A DNA stretch of 51,577 nt from Cytophagales bacterium (GCA_004292855.1 RDXN01000068.1:1-51577), one strand, 5' to 3'. Positions 1 through 7,984 are shown, counted from the first letter of the stretch. Numbers and translations are program-made. The notes: a model not told the origin generated them from the sequence alone.

Positions 1-1
1 A

Positions 2-79
2 ACCTACAACTGGAAAGAGGTGATTAACGAGTTGACGCTTATTTTTGAAGATCGCATCAAACCCCATCGCTTCTACTAA
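2..79 (+). CDS. C-terminal end of an unidentified protein (partial)
   Basis: The frame is open from the window edge for 25 residues and ends in TAA. The fragment contains YNWKEVINEL and ends in KPHRFY. An amphipathic final helix beginning with N-W and followed by acidic/hydrophobic residues is common at the end of GT-B glycosyltransferases. The next gene, on the other strand, is a sugar nucleotidyltransferase. That makes a glycosyltransferase plausible, but the fragment is too short to identify. Confidence 0.5.
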   Translation, partial: TYNWKEVINELTLIFEDRIKPHRFY

Positions 80-113
80 ACCAAAGCCTGACACAGTTTG
101 AAAATCACTCCCC

Positions 114-248
114 ATGAAACGTCCTTGGCGAGAATTAGAGCCTATCATTCGTAAAGCCAGGGCTTTTCTAGCTGTAGCTGCCTCTGACAAAAAGCCCTTT
201 GCTTTAATGGTTCGACAAAACTTCCCGCATCTTCCTCACAAGCCCTAA
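114..248 (+). CDS. Possible 44-residue small protein
   Basis: An ATG-started frame of 44 codons begins MKRPWRELEPIIRKARAF, is rich in basic and hydrophobic residues, and ends in TAA. It lies in the ~270-base gap between the preceding gene fragment and the convergent nucleotidyltransferase. No family is recognised and no clear ribosome-binding site is visible. The same bases hold a 9-bp inverted repeat (AGGGCTTTT / AAAAGCCCT), which could be part of a transcription end signal instead. Treat it as unproven. Confidence 0.22.
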   Translation: MKRPWRELEPIIRKARAFLAVAASDKKPFALMVRQNFPHLPHKP

Positions 249-347
249 ACTTACAATCGTCAACATTATACGGTGTTTGCATTTCTGCAACGTAACAACG
301 GGTGAAGCAGGACGCCCCACCCGTTACGTTTTCTCCTTTTAGATGCA

Positions 348-1262
348 TTATCCCCACAACCCCGCCGGATACGCTCCGTCTTCATGCAACTTAGCCAAAG
401 CCGCCTGCACGGTGGGTTTGTCTTCGGGATAGGTGACGCCGAACCAGGCCGAACGGCTACGGAATACCTTGCAGTGGCCGGTATCGGTTTGGATTAACGT
501 GCTCATCACGGTCGGAATATAAAACTCGGCCTTTGGCGAGTCGATGTTGGCGATGGCGTAACTCTCAAATTGTTTTTCGAGCAGGGGGAACACCGATGGC
601 TTGAAGCCCCAGAAATTCATCGAAACGGGCGTATCGGGCGCGAGTTCGGTGATGCCTTCGCCTTCTTCAAAAACGATCTTGCGGTCGGTTTCGCCGGTTT
701 CATCTTCATAGATTTTGGTCCGCTCGATCACCGATAACAAATTGCCGTTTGGCCCCACGGTACACACGCCCCGCGACACCGAGCCGTTTTCAGACAGCGT
801 ATTACGCACTTCGTATCCCACCATTGCGTGGAGCCGGTCGTCGGTGTCGGTGCGTAGGAAATCGCCCAATACCTGGAAGGCCTCTTGTCCGTAGAAATCG
901 TCGGCGTTAATAACCGCGAAGGGCGTTTGGGTTTGCTCTTTGGCGCAGAGCATGGCGTGGCCCGTACCCCAGGGTTTGGTTCGTGTCACCGCGCCCAATT
1001 CTTCGGGAACGTACGAATCGAGGGCCTGAATGGCAAAGTCAACCTCAATTTTGCCTTGTAGTTTGGGCAGAAAAATCTCCTCAAAGTCGGCGCGAAGCTC
1101 CTCGCGGATAATGAACACCACCTTGCCAAAACCGGCCCGGATAGCGTCGTACAGCGAATAATCGATGATCGTTTCGCCGTGTGGCCCAAACTGATCGAGT
1201 TGTTTGACGCCCCCGTAGCGGCTCCCCATGCCAGCGGCCAATATTAACAGTGTTGGTTGCAT
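348..1262 (-). CDS. Nucleotidyltransferase (NDP-sugar pyrophosphorylase-like)
   Basis: A 304-residue protein whose N-terminus carries the Rossmann-type nucleotide-binding signature of sugar-phosphate nucleotidyltransferases (LILAAGMGSRYGG, then KQLDQFGPHGE at residues ~7-31). Such enzymes join a nucleoside triphosphate to a sugar 1-phosphate in the cytoplasm, releasing pyrophosphate and supplying activated sugars for polysaccharide or glycolipid synthesis. A further typical element is VINADDFYG at about residue 120, the region that binds the sugar nucleotide and metal. Length and domain order fit a single-domain pyrophosphorylase with no acyltransferase extension. The specific sugar cannot be told from sequence. 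The gene is monocistronic here and faces the fragment at the window start. Confidence 0.82.
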   Translation of the reverse strand: MQPTLLILAAGMGSRYGGVKQLDQFGPHGETIIDYSLYDAIRAGFGKVVFIIREELRADFEEIFLPKLQGKIEVDFAIQALDSYVPEELGAVTRTKPWGTGHAMLCAKEQTQTPFAVINADDFYGQEAFQVLGDFLRTDTDDRLHAMVGYEVRNTLSENGSVSRGVCTVGPNGNLLSVIERTKIYEDETGETDRKIVFEEGEGITELAPDTPVSMNFWGFKPSVFPLLEKQFESYAIANIDSPKAEFYIPTVMSTLIQTDTGHCKVFRSRSAWFGVTYPEDKPTVQAALAKLHEDGAYPAGLWG

Positions 1263-1336
1263 TCGTCGGTTGTTTTCGGGGCGAATTTAAGGGATTGGAA
1301 CGCGGATTGAACGGATTTGACGGATTGGAACGGATT

Positions 1337-1427
1337 TTTTGTCATCCCGACGAAGGAGGGATCTAGCTCGTCTACTCTCAGCTTGATAATGCCAGATGTA
1401 GATCCCTCCGTTGTCGAGATGACAAAA
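1337..1427. repeat. Palindromic repeat, family A, copy 1
   Basis: Two ~29-base arms, 1337-1365 and 1399-1427, are inverted copies with three mismatches, separated by a ~33-base loop. The arm core is GTCATCCCGACGAAGGAGGG. Related copies lie at 9119-9225 and 32312-32400. It sits between the nucleotidyltransferase and hmgA and probably folds as a long hairpin. It resembles REP/MITE-type extragenic elements that are common in Bacteroidota. Confidence 0.85.
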
Positions 1428-1515
1428 AACGCTCAATCAGCTTCATCCGCACTCCAGTCCACTACCAGTAAATCACTTTCTAAACAAAATTATCTCTGCA
1501 TAGTACAAGGATTAG

Positions 1516-1554
1516 ATAATTGTCGTTATAATTGTGCGTAAAACAATAATTGTT
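1516..1554. promoter_or_regulatory. Candidate operator upstream of hmgA (three ATAATTGT boxes)
   Basis: ATAATTGT occurs three times in the same orientation, at 1516-1523, 1528-1535 and 1546-1553. The last lies inside a perfect 13-base palindrome, AACAATAATTGTT (1542-1554), 31 bases before the hmgA start. AT-rich palindromes of this size are typical MarR-family targets, and a MarR gene lies in the same cluster at 4860. That link is inference. Confidence 0.45.
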
Positions 1555-1585
1555 AAAGCAATTAAATTATTTCGCTAATACCACC

Positions 1586-2749
1586 ATGTTTTATCACACC
1601 CTCGGCCAGATACCACGCAAGCGGCACACGCAGTTCGAAAAACCCGACGGAAAGCTCTACTACGAGCAGTTGTTTGGGACAATCGGCTTCGATGGGATGT
1701 CATCGCTGCTGTACCATGTGCATCGCCCCACGCAGGTGCGGGCCGTACTCGACAGCGTCGATGTGGCCCCAAAACTGGCCGTGGAGAAGAATATGCTGGC
1801 CCGTAAACTAATTGGCTTTAACCTGACGCCAACCGAAGGTACGGACGCGCTCACGAGCCGGGTGCCGTTGCTGTTTAATAAGGACATGGTGCTAGGTTTG
1901 TCGGCCCCCACGGGGTCGATGACGGAGTATTTCTACAAAAACGCCGACTCCGACGAACTGATTTTTGTGCATCGCGGCACCGGAACGTTACGTACGCTGC
2001 TTGGCAACATTCGGTTTGGCTACGGCGATTATCTGGTAATTCCGCGCGGTATGATTTACCAGATTGCCGTTGATGCGGGTGAGCAAGTGCGGCTGTTGTA
2101 TGTAGAATCGCACAGCCCGATTTACACCCCCAAACGATACCGCAACCATTTCGGGCAACTGCTCGAACATTCGCCGTTTTGCGAGCGCGATATCCGGCGT
2201 CCGCAGGATCTCGAAACCCACGACGAAACGGGTGATTTCGTCATGAAGATTAAAAAACAGGGTTCGTTGCACACGCTCGTCTATGCCACGCACCCGTTTG
2301 ATGTAGTGGGTTGGGATGGGTATAATTTCCCGTATGCCTTTAACATTCAGGATTTTGAGCCGATAACGGGGCGAGTGCATCAGCCACCACCGGTTCACCA
2401 AACGTTCCAGACCGACGCGTTTGTGGTATGTTCGTTTTGCCCACGCCTGTACGACTACCATCCGAAGGCGATTCCGGCCCCCTATAACCACTCGAACATC
2501 GACTCCGACGAGGTGATCTACTACGTGGATGGCGATTTTATGTCGCGCAACGACATTGCCCCCGGCTACATCACGCTCCATCCCGGCGGCATTCCGCACG
2601 GACCTGCCCCCGGCGCGATGGAGCGCAGCATCGGCAAAACAAGTACCGAAGAATACGCCGTGATGGTCGACACGTTCCGGCCCCTCATGCTCACCGAACA
2701 GGCGATGGGGGTAGACGACGGCGTGTATTGGCAGTCGTGGCTAGCGTAA
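1586..2749 (+). CDS. hmgA: Homogentisate 1,2-dioxygenase
   Basis: A 387-residue cupin-fold Fe(II) enzyme that opens the ring of homogentisate to maleylacetoacetate, the third step from phenylalanine in the tyrosine degradation pathway. The start is set at the ATG giving MFYHTLGQIPRKRHTQF, because the family begins with this sequence and the in-frame extension from 1550 is AT-rich leader. The metal site is recognisable near the C-terminus: His in NHSNIDSDEV (~residue 301), Glu in the same motif, and His in HPGGIPHGP (~332-337). The flanking genes hppD, phhA and fahA encode neighbouring pathway steps. A triple ATAATTGT box upstream suggests local repression. Confidence 0.93.
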   Translation: MFYHTLGQIPRKRHTQFEKPDGKLYYEQLFGTIGFDGMSSLLYHVHRPTQVRAVLDSVDVAPKLAVEKNMLARKLIGFNLTPTEGTDALTSRVPLLFNKDMVLGLSAPTGSMTEYFYKNADSDELIFVHRGTGTLRTLLGNIRFGYGDYLVIPRGMIYQIAVDAGEQVRLLYVESHSPIYTPKRYRNHFGQLLEHSPFCERDIRRPQDLETHDETGDFVMKIKKQGSLHTLVYATHPFDVVGWDGYNFPYAFNIQDFEPITGRVHQPPPVHQTFQTDAFVVCSFCPRLYDYHPKAIPAPYNHSNIDSDEVIYYVDGDFMSRNDIAPGYITLHPGGIPHGPAPGAMERSIGKTSTEEYAVMVDTFRPLMLTEQAMGVDDGVYWQSWLA

Positions 2750-2750
2750 C

Positions 2751-2809
2751 GCGGTTGTCCTCAACCGCGAGAATAAATACTTCATCAAACGGCGGTTGTC
2801 TTCAACCGC
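2751..2809. repeat. Tandem small hairpins (GCGGTTGTCCTCAACCGC) between hmgA and hppD
   Basis: Two 18-base units, 2751-2768 and 2792-2809, each form a 7-bp stem (GCGGTTG/CAACCGC) with a TCCT or TCTT loop. They are separated by 23 bases and fill the space between the hmgA stop and the hppD start. Tandem hairpins between co-transcribed genes may stabilise or attenuate the transcript. Confidence 0.8.
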
Positions 2810-2820
2810 GATACAGCAAC

Positions 2821-3951
2821 ATGGAAACGCTCGAACTTCTCGAACCACAAACAACCCAAACGACAGACTTTCTGCCCTTGAACGGCACGGATTATCTGGA
2901 GCTTTATGTGAGCAACGCCAGGCAGGCGGCTCATTATTTTCAAACGGCCTTTGGCTTCCAACCGTTGGCCCATGCGGGTTTGGAGACGGGCCTGCGCGAC
3001 CGCGAATCGTATGTGATAGTGCAGGATAAAATCCGGCTGGTGCTGACCTCGCCCCTGCACAGCAACACCGAACTGGGTCGGCACATTGATCAGCATGGCG
3101 ATGGCGTGCGGGTGGTGGCCCTGTGGGTCGACAACGCGACGGAGGCTTTTCAGGAAACCACGAGCCGGGGCGCACGGCCCTTTATGGAACCCATTCGCGA
3201 GGAAGACGAAAACGGCTACGTGGTGCGGTCGGGCATTCACACCTACGGCGACACGGTACACGTGTTTGTGGAGCGTACCGGCTACAACGGGGCCTTCCTG
3301 CCCGGTTTCAAACCCTGGAATCCGCACTATCAGCCCGCGCCGGTGGGCCTCAAATTCGTGGATCACATGGTGGGCAACGTGGGTTGGAACGAGATGAACA
3401 CCTGGACCCGGTTCTATGCCGAGGTGATGGGCTTCTCGCAACTCGTTTCATTCGACGATAAAGACATCTCGACCGACTACACCGCCCTGATGAGCAAGGT
3501 GATGAGCAACGGCAACGGGCGTATCAAATTCCCGATCAACGAACCCGCCGAGGGCCGCAAAAAGTCGCAGATCGAAGAATACATCCACTTTTACGAGGGC
3601 GCGGGCGTGCAACACATCGCCGTGGCAACCGACAACATCATCGAAACCGTCGTGGCCTTGCGTGACCGGGGCGTGGAGTTCCTGCGCGTGCCCAATTCAT
3701 ATTACGACGATTTAAAAGGCCGTATTGGGCAGATCGATGAGGAGATCGAAACCCTGCGCCCGCTCGGTATTTTGGTCGACCGGGACGAGGAGGGGTATCT
3801 GCTTCAGATTTTCACGAAGCCCATAACGCCCCGCCCAACGTTGTTCTTCGAGATTATCCAGCGGAAAGGGGCCAAATCGTTCGGGAAAGGCAATTTCAAG
3901 GCCCTTTTCGAGGCCATCGAGCGCGAACAGGAATTACGGGGAACGTTGTAA
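2821..3951 (+). CDS. hppD: 4-hydroxyphenylpyruvate dioxygenase
   Basis: A 376-residue Fe(II) dioxygenase that converts 4-hydroxyphenylpyruvate to homogentisate, feeding HmgA directly. It consists of two vicinal-oxygen-chelate halves. The three metal ligands are visible in the C-terminal half: His in FVDHMVGNV (~182), His in GVQHIAVAT (~265) and Glu in FFEIIQRKG (~343). The C-terminal helix region typical of the family (GKGNFKALFEAIEREQ) is complete. The start is METLELLEPQ at 2821; an upstream in-frame start at 2728 would read through hmgA and the hairpins. It lies 71 bases after hmgA, most likely in one operon. Confidence 0.94.
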   Translation: METLELLEPQTTQTTDFLPLNGTDYLELYVSNARQAAHYFQTAFGFQPLAHAGLETGLRDRESYVIVQDKIRLVLTSPLHSNTELGRHIDQHGDGVRVVALWVDNATEAFQETTSRGARPFMEPIREEDENGYVVRSGIHTYGDTVHVFVERTGYNGAFLPGFKPWNPHYQPAPVGLKFVDHMVGNVGWNEMNTWTRFYAEVMGFSQLVSFDDKDISTDYTALMSKVMSNGNGRIKFPINEPAEGRKKSQIEEYIHFYEGAGVQHIAVATDNIIETVVALRDRGVEFLRVPNSYYDDLKGRIGQIDEEIETLRPLGILVDRDEEGYLLQIFTKPITPRPTLFFEIIQRKGAKSFGKGNFKALFEAIEREQELRGTL

Positions 3952-3955
3952 TTGA

Positions 3956-4040
3956 TGTGTAGAGACGCAAAATTTTGCGTCTCCTGACCGGATGGTTTTT
4001 GCTGACGCTAATGAGACGCAAAATTTTGTGTCTCTACACA
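3956..4040. repeat. Palindromic repeat, family B, copy 1
   Basis: Arms 3956-3983 and 4013-4040 are near-perfect inverted copies built on GTAGAGACGCAAAATTTTG. The element fills the hppD-phhA gap and ends three bases before the phhA start codon, so the phhA leader would be part of the hairpin. A second family member is at 42099-42144. Confidence 0.85.
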
Positions 4041-4043
4041 AAA

Positions 4044-4799
4044 ATGAATCAGGATTATTCCAACTATTCCCCCGACGATCAGGCGGTTTGGCGGACGTTA
4101 TACGAGCGGCAAATGGAGTTGCTGCCGGGGCGGGCGAGTCAGGCGTATATGGACGGCATTTTGGCGTCGGGATTCCCGGACGTGCGGATTCCTGACTTTG
4201 ACCGGATGCTTAATCTCCGTCTCGAACCCATTACGGGTTGGCGGGTGGTGGCGGTGCCCGGTCTGATTGGGAACCGCGAATTTTTCGAGCTGATGGCTGA
4301 CCGGCAATTCCCGGCCACCACTTGGCTCCGTTCGCGGGATCAACTCGATTATATTCAGGAACCCGACATGTTCCACGACACCTTCGGGCATGTGCCGGTG
4401 CTGACAAACCAACATTTCTGTAATTTTTTGCAGGATTTGGCTCGCATTGCCTTAAGCCATGTGGAGAATGAAGAGGCTATCGAGATGATCGCCAGGTTGT
4501 ACTGGTACACGGTCGAGTTTGGGTTGATACAAGAGTCGGAAGGGCTTCGGATCTACGGTGGGGGCATTTTATCGTCGCCGGGCGAGACGGTCTATGCCCT
4601 TGAAAGTCCCATCCCGAAGCGCGAACCCTACGACGTGGCCACGCTGCTGCAAACCCCCTACGTGATCGACCGCTTCCAGGAACGCTACTTTGTGATCGAC
4701 TCTTACGAGCAATTGTATCATTCAAGCCCGGAGATTGAAGCAAAACTGGAAGAGCTTCTGGTAGTAAGCAGTCAACAGTGGGCAGTAGGCAGTTCCTGA
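4044..4799 (+). CDS. phhA: Phenylalanine 4-hydroxylase
   Basis: A 251-residue pterin-dependent aromatic amino acid hydroxylase that makes tyrosine from phenylalanine with tetrahydrobiopterin, O2 and non-haem iron. It is the short monomeric bacterial form with no regulatory domain. The iron ligands are the two histidines of FHDTFGHVP (~residues 111-116) and the Glu of YWYTVEFGL (~157). The start is MNQDYSNYSPDDQ; the longer frame from 3975 is made of repeat sequence. The last ~12 residues (VVSSQQWAVGSS) are encoded by a palindromic repeat arm, so the native C-terminus was probably shorter. The gene belongs to the aromatic-degradation cluster. Confidence 0.93.
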   Translation: MNQDYSNYSPDDQAVWRTLYERQMELLPGRASQAYMDGILASGFPDVRIPDFDRMLNLRLEPITGWRVVAVPGLIGNREFFELMADRQFPATTWLRSRDQLDYIQEPDMFHDTFGHVPVLTNQHFCNFLQDLARIALSHVENEEAIEMIARLYWYTVEFGLIQESEGLRIYGGGILSSPGETVYALESPIPKREPYDVATLLQTPYVIDRFQERYFVIDSYEQLYHSSPEIEAKLEELLVVSSQQWAVGSS

Positions 4800-4844
4800 A
4801 ATGATAAGCATCTTTGCAGACTGATACTGCCCACTGTTGACTGC
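4768..4844. repeat. Palindromic repeat overlapping the phhA 3' end
   Basis: GCAGTCAACAGTGGGCAGTA at 4768-4787 is an exact inverted copy of 4825-4844. The left arm lies inside the phhA coding sequence and the right arm ends 15 bases before the MarR start. It is a single copy of its family in this window. Confidence 0.85.
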
Positions 4845-4859
4845 ATACTGCTCACTGAA

Positions 4860-5294
4860 ATGACCCACCCTTCTGACGCCCGCGCGTATTTTTTCAAGAT
4901 CGACACCACGATCAAGAAAATCCGTAATGCCTTGCAAAAACGCTTCACTGATGCCGGTTCCGACCTGACTGTGGATCAGTGGGTGGTGATCGACCACCTG
5001 CACCGGAACCCGGCTATCGCCCAAAACGCGCTTGCCGATCTGACCGCTAAAGACGCCCCGACCGTGACGCGGATTATCGACCTGCTCGTAAAAAAAGGCC
5101 TGGCCGAACGGCGCATGGCCGACGACGACCGGCGCAAGTTCCTGGTCTCGCTGACACCTGATGGTGAGCAAGTTTACGAACAATTGTTGCCCGCCGTGAT
5201 TGATATTCGGCGGCAGGGATGGGGCACGTTGAGCGATGAGGATTACACCCATTTCGTCCGGATTATGGACGAGATTTACGGGAATTTCAATTAG
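4860..5294 (+). CDS. MarR-family transcriptional regulator
   Basis: A 144-residue winged-helix protein. N-terminal helices are followed by the recognition region (LTVDQWVVIDHLHRNP, then DAPTVTRIIDLLVKKGLAER) and the basic wing DDDRRKFLVSLT at ~residues 85-96. MarR proteins are dimeric, usually ligand-responsive repressors. Its position inside the phenylalanine/tyrosine degradation cluster suggests that it controls these genes, with the ATAATTGT boxes upstream of hmgA as the likeliest target. HmgR-type MarR regulators of homogentisate genes are known in other bacteria; equivalence here is inference. A palindromic repeat separates it from phhA, so it may also be transcribed independently. Confidence 0.88.
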   Translation: MTHPSDARAYFFKIDTTIKKIRNALQKRFTDAGSDLTVDQWVVIDHLHRNPAIAQNALADLTAKDAPTVTRIIDLLVKKGLAERRMADDDRRKFLVSLTPDGEQVYEQLLPAVIDIRRQGWGTLSDEDYTHFVRIMDEIYGNFN

Positions 5295-5320
5295 ATTTAG
5301 GAGATCAAACAGCCAACGTC

Positions 5321-5890
5321 ATGGTAACTACTGAGATAGAAGAACCCAAAACCCTACCCACCCACCTACAAACGGTAGACGAGTTTGAAGCCTGGCTCCG
5401 CGAGGTTGGCGACGACAACAACTATGAGTTTGTCAGCGGTCAGATTATTCCTAAACCAGGTATGAAACAAGACGAGATTGCAATTGCCAAATTTTTGTTG
5501 CGCCGGTTCACCAAAACATCTGCCTACGAGCGGGGGGATGAATTATTGCCCGAAACGGATTCCTACGTGGATAGCAAACGGAAGCGTATACCGGATCTAA
5601 CGTACTTCTCTATGAAGCAGCAGGAGGCTATCCGACAAGGGGAACGGGTCAGAACCCTGTTCGCCATTGAAATTTTGTCGGAGTCTGAAGTACACGAAGA
5701 GGTAGTCGACAAAATCGAAGACTATTTCGACGGGGGCGCACAATTGGTCTGGTACATTATGCCGAAGAAAAAGAAAATCGAAGTCTATACCACACCCGAC
5801 GCTATGCAGGCCTATAAAGGCACCGACGTGATTTCTGCCGCGCCTGTTCTTTCCGATTTTTCATTTACTGTAGCGGATCTTTTCGCCTGA
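5321..5890 (+). CDS. Uma2-family (DUF820) PD-(D/E)XK-fold protein
   Basis: A 189-residue protein of the Uma2 family, a restriction-endonuclease-like fold that is hugely expanded in cyanobacteria and some Cytophagales. Visible family features are VDEFEAWLRE, the RIPDLTYFS strand with an acidic residue, FAIEILSESE, and GGAQLVWYIMPKKKKIEVYT near the end. The cellular role of the family is unclear. Its presence inside a metabolic cluster is odd: it starts 26 bases after the MarR gene, and its stop overlaps the fahA ATG (TGATG), in a place where FahA lacks its usual first ~18 residues. That suggests a late insertion into the operon. Confidence 0.85.
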   Translation: MVTTEIEEPKTLPTHLQTVDEFEAWLREVGDDNNYEFVSGQIIPKPGMKQDEIAIAKFLLRRFTKTSAYERGDELLPETDSYVDSKRKRIPDLTYFSMKQQEAIRQGERVRTLFAIEILSESEVHEEVVDKIEDYFDGGAQLVWYIMPKKKKIEVYTTPDAMQAYKGTDVISAAPVLSDFSFTVADLFA

Positions 5891-7059
5891 TGTACGGCAT
5901 TTTCTCTTACTCTATAGCCGGGCCACACGTTGGCTTCAAGCACGGCGACCATATTCTCGACCTCGGCCAGGTGGCCCTGCTGGGCGTTTTTAAGGATTTG
6001 GGCGTCCATCCCGCCGTTTTCGCGCAGGCTACCCTGAACGATTTCATGGCTCTTGGCCGCGACACGTGCCGGGCCGTTACCGCCCGTATCCGCGAACTCC
6101 TGGCCGATGGTGAGCGCGGTGTAGAGACTGTCCACGATCAGGTTTTGATCGAACTGTCGCGGGCCAAGTTGCACCTGCCCATCCAGATCGGCGATTACAC
6201 CGATTTTTACGCGGGCATTCACCACGCCGAGAACGTTGGTCGCATGTTCCGGCCCGACGGTGATCCGCTCCTGCCCAACTACCGGCACATGCCCGTCGCG
6301 TATCACGGTCGGGCATCGAGCATCGTGGTGTCGGGGACGCCCATCCGCCGACCAAGTGGACAGGTGCTTGGTCCCGACAAACAACCGGTGTTTCAGGCGT
6401 CGGAATCCCTCGATTTTGAGCTGGAGTTAGGGCTGGTGATTGGCCGGTCGTCGGTATTGGGTGAGCCAGTGCTGGTTGGTGAGGCCGAAGACTATATTTT
6501 CGGCGTAGTGCTGTTCAACGACTGGTCGGCGCGGGACATTCAGCGGTGGGAATACCAACCGCTGGGGCCGTTTTTGGGCAAAAATTTTGGCTCGTCAATG
6601 TCGGCCTGGGTGTTGCCGTTCGACGATCTCGAACCCGCCCGCGTGCAAGGCTCTGACCAAACACCCGCGCCCCTGGATTACCTGCAACAGGCTGGCCCCG
6701 GTCATTTCGATATTTCGCTGGAAGTACTGCTCAACGACACCGTCATTAGCCAAAGCAACGCTCGGCATTTGTATTGGTCGTTTGCGCAGATGATTGCGCA
6801 CCACACCGTCAACGGCTGTAACCTCAACGTGGGCGATGTGCTGGCAACCGGCACCATCTCCGGCCCCTCGCTCGACTCGCTCGGCTCCCTGCTCGAACTC
6901 TCGTGGAATGGCTCACGCCCACTCACGCTATCCGACGGCTCGCAACGCACGTTTTTGCGGGATGGCGACCGCGTGACCTTGCGCGGACGGGTAGGGAGAC
7001 GGGCCGACGGGTCGGGGGATTTGGGCGAAGTGAGTGGACGAGTAACCTCAACCAAATGA
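5890..7059 (+). CDS. fahA: Fumarylacetoacetase, N-terminally shortened
   Basis: A 389-residue hydrolase that splits fumarylacetoacetate into fumarate and acetoacetate, the last step of tyrosine degradation. Catalytic and metal residues are present: Asp and His in GDYTDFYAGIHHAENVG (~100-116), the two Glu of LDFELELGLV (~177-181), Asp in NDWSARDIQ (~214) and Lys in GPFLGKNFG (~232). The protein starts at YGIFS, whereas homologues usually carry about 18-25 residues before this point (human FAH has MSFIPVAEDSDFPIHNLP). The reading frame upstream of the ATG does not encode that segment. The ATG overlaps the Uma2 stop, suggesting translational coupling. Confidence 0.92.
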   Translation: MYGIFSYSIAGPHVGFKHGDHILDLGQVALLGVFKDLGVHPAVFAQATLNDFMALGRDTCRAVTARIRELLADGERGVETVHDQVLIELSRAKLHLPIQIGDYTDFYAGIHHAENVGRMFRPDGDPLLPNYRHMPVAYHGRASSIVVSGTPIRRPSGQVLGPDKQPVFQASESLDFELELGLVIGRSSVLGEPVLVGEAEDYIFGVVLFNDWSARDIQRWEYQPLGPFLGKNFGSSMSAWVLPFDDLEPARVQGSDQTPAPLDYLQQAGPGHFDISLEVLLNDTVISQSNARHLYWSFAQMIAHHTVNGCNLNVGDVLATGTISGPSLDSLGSLLELSWNGSRPLTLSDGSQRTFLRDGDRVTLRGRVGRRADGSGDLGEVSGRVTSTK

Positions 7060-7955
7060 AAACCATTGCTCCCCAAGACCTCGACGTACAGTCTTTTTAC
7101 CGGCTGCTCAATAGCTCCATTGCCCCCCGGCCCATTGCCTTTGCGAGCACGATTAGCAAAGAAGGCCACGTGAACTTGTCGCCGTATAGCTTCTTTAACT
7201 TGTTCGGATTTAACCCGCCGATTCTGGTGTTTTCGCCAAGTCGTAATCGGCATGGCGAGAAGAAACACGCCCTGCTGAACGTGGAGGAGGTTCCCGAAGT
7301 GACCATCAACCTCGTGAACCACGCGATGGTCGAGCAAATGTCGCTGGCAAGCGCGGAGTTCGACCGGCACGTGAACGAGTTCGAGAAGGCGGGTTTCACG
7401 GCGGTGGCGTCGGAGCGGGTTCGGCCCCCGCGTGTGGCCGAGGCTCCGGTGGCCTACGAGTGCCTTGTGCGGCAAACGCTGCCGTTGGGCGATGGGAGTG
7501 CGACTCTCCGACCCGGTGCCGGGACCCTCGTTATTTGCGAGGTGGTACTAGCGCATTTTCAGGACGAAATCTTTGATGAGAAAAGCCGAATCGACCCTCA
7601 CAAAATCGACCTCGTGGGGCGTTTGGGGGCCGATTGGTATGTGCGGGCTAACGACGCGGCCTTGTTCGAGGTAGCCCGACCGCAGATGGGCGTGGGTGTG
7701 GATGCCCTGCCCGCGTCGGTGCGGAATAGTAACATTCTGACCGGCAACGACTTGGGTAAATTGGGTAGTGTACTCGCCCTGCCAACCCCCAATGCCGTAG
7801 CCTCCCACGCCCAAACCGACGGTATGAAAGCACTGGCTGAAGAAGCCCGTTTCGGATGTCAGTATCTTCCCGATTTGCTGCATCATCGCGCCAAACAACT
7901 GCTGGCAGAAGGAAAAGTTGAGGAGGCCTGGTTGACGCTGTTGCTGGAAAAGTAA
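7056..7955 (+). CDS. Flavin reductase-like FMN-binding split-barrel protein
   Basis: A 299-residue protein whose N-terminal ~190 residues match the flavin-reductase-like split barrel (SIAPRPIAFASTISKEGHVNLSPYSFFN, then PPILVFSPS). Members bind FMN/FAD and supply reduced flavin or act as small oxidoreductases. The ATG overlaps the fahA stop (ATGA), so the two genes are translated together. The start is taken there rather than at the upstream frame that overlaps fahA. The C-terminal ~100 residues (NILTGNDLGKLGSVLALP onward) form a helical extension outside the barrel. Its role in aromatic degradation is unknown. Confidence 0.85.
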   Translation: MKTIAPQDLDVQSFYRLLNSSIAPRPIAFASTISKEGHVNLSPYSFFNLFGFNPPILVFSPSRNRHGEKKHALLNVEEVPEVTINLVNHAMVEQMSLASAEFDRHVNEFEKAGFTAVASERVRPPRVAEAPVAYECLVRQTLPLGDGSATLRPGAGTLVICEVVLAHFQDEIFDEKSRIDPHKIDLVGRLGADWYVRANDAALFEVARPQMGVGVDALPASVRNSNILTGNDLGKLGSVLALPTPNAVASHAQTDGMKALAEEARFGCQYLPDLLHHRAKQLLAEGKVEEAWLTLLLEK

Positions 7956-7984
7956 GTAACTTTCGGCTTTGAAAGTCCTAGTTC

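Noticed and set aside
145-357. 70-residue minus-strand ORF next to the nucleotidyltransferase
   Set aside because: Its start overlaps the 3' end of the nucleotidyltransferase, it has no ribosome-binding site, and it overlaps the possible 114-248 ORF. Neither is well supported.
1317-1541. 74-residue plus-strand ORF upstream of hmgA
   Set aside because: It is mostly the family A palindrome plus AT-rich promoter DNA; its sequence is not protein-like.
4722-5252. 176-residue minus-strand ORF across the phhA end and MarR gene
   Set aside because: It runs through a palindromic repeat and antisense to a clear MarR protein.
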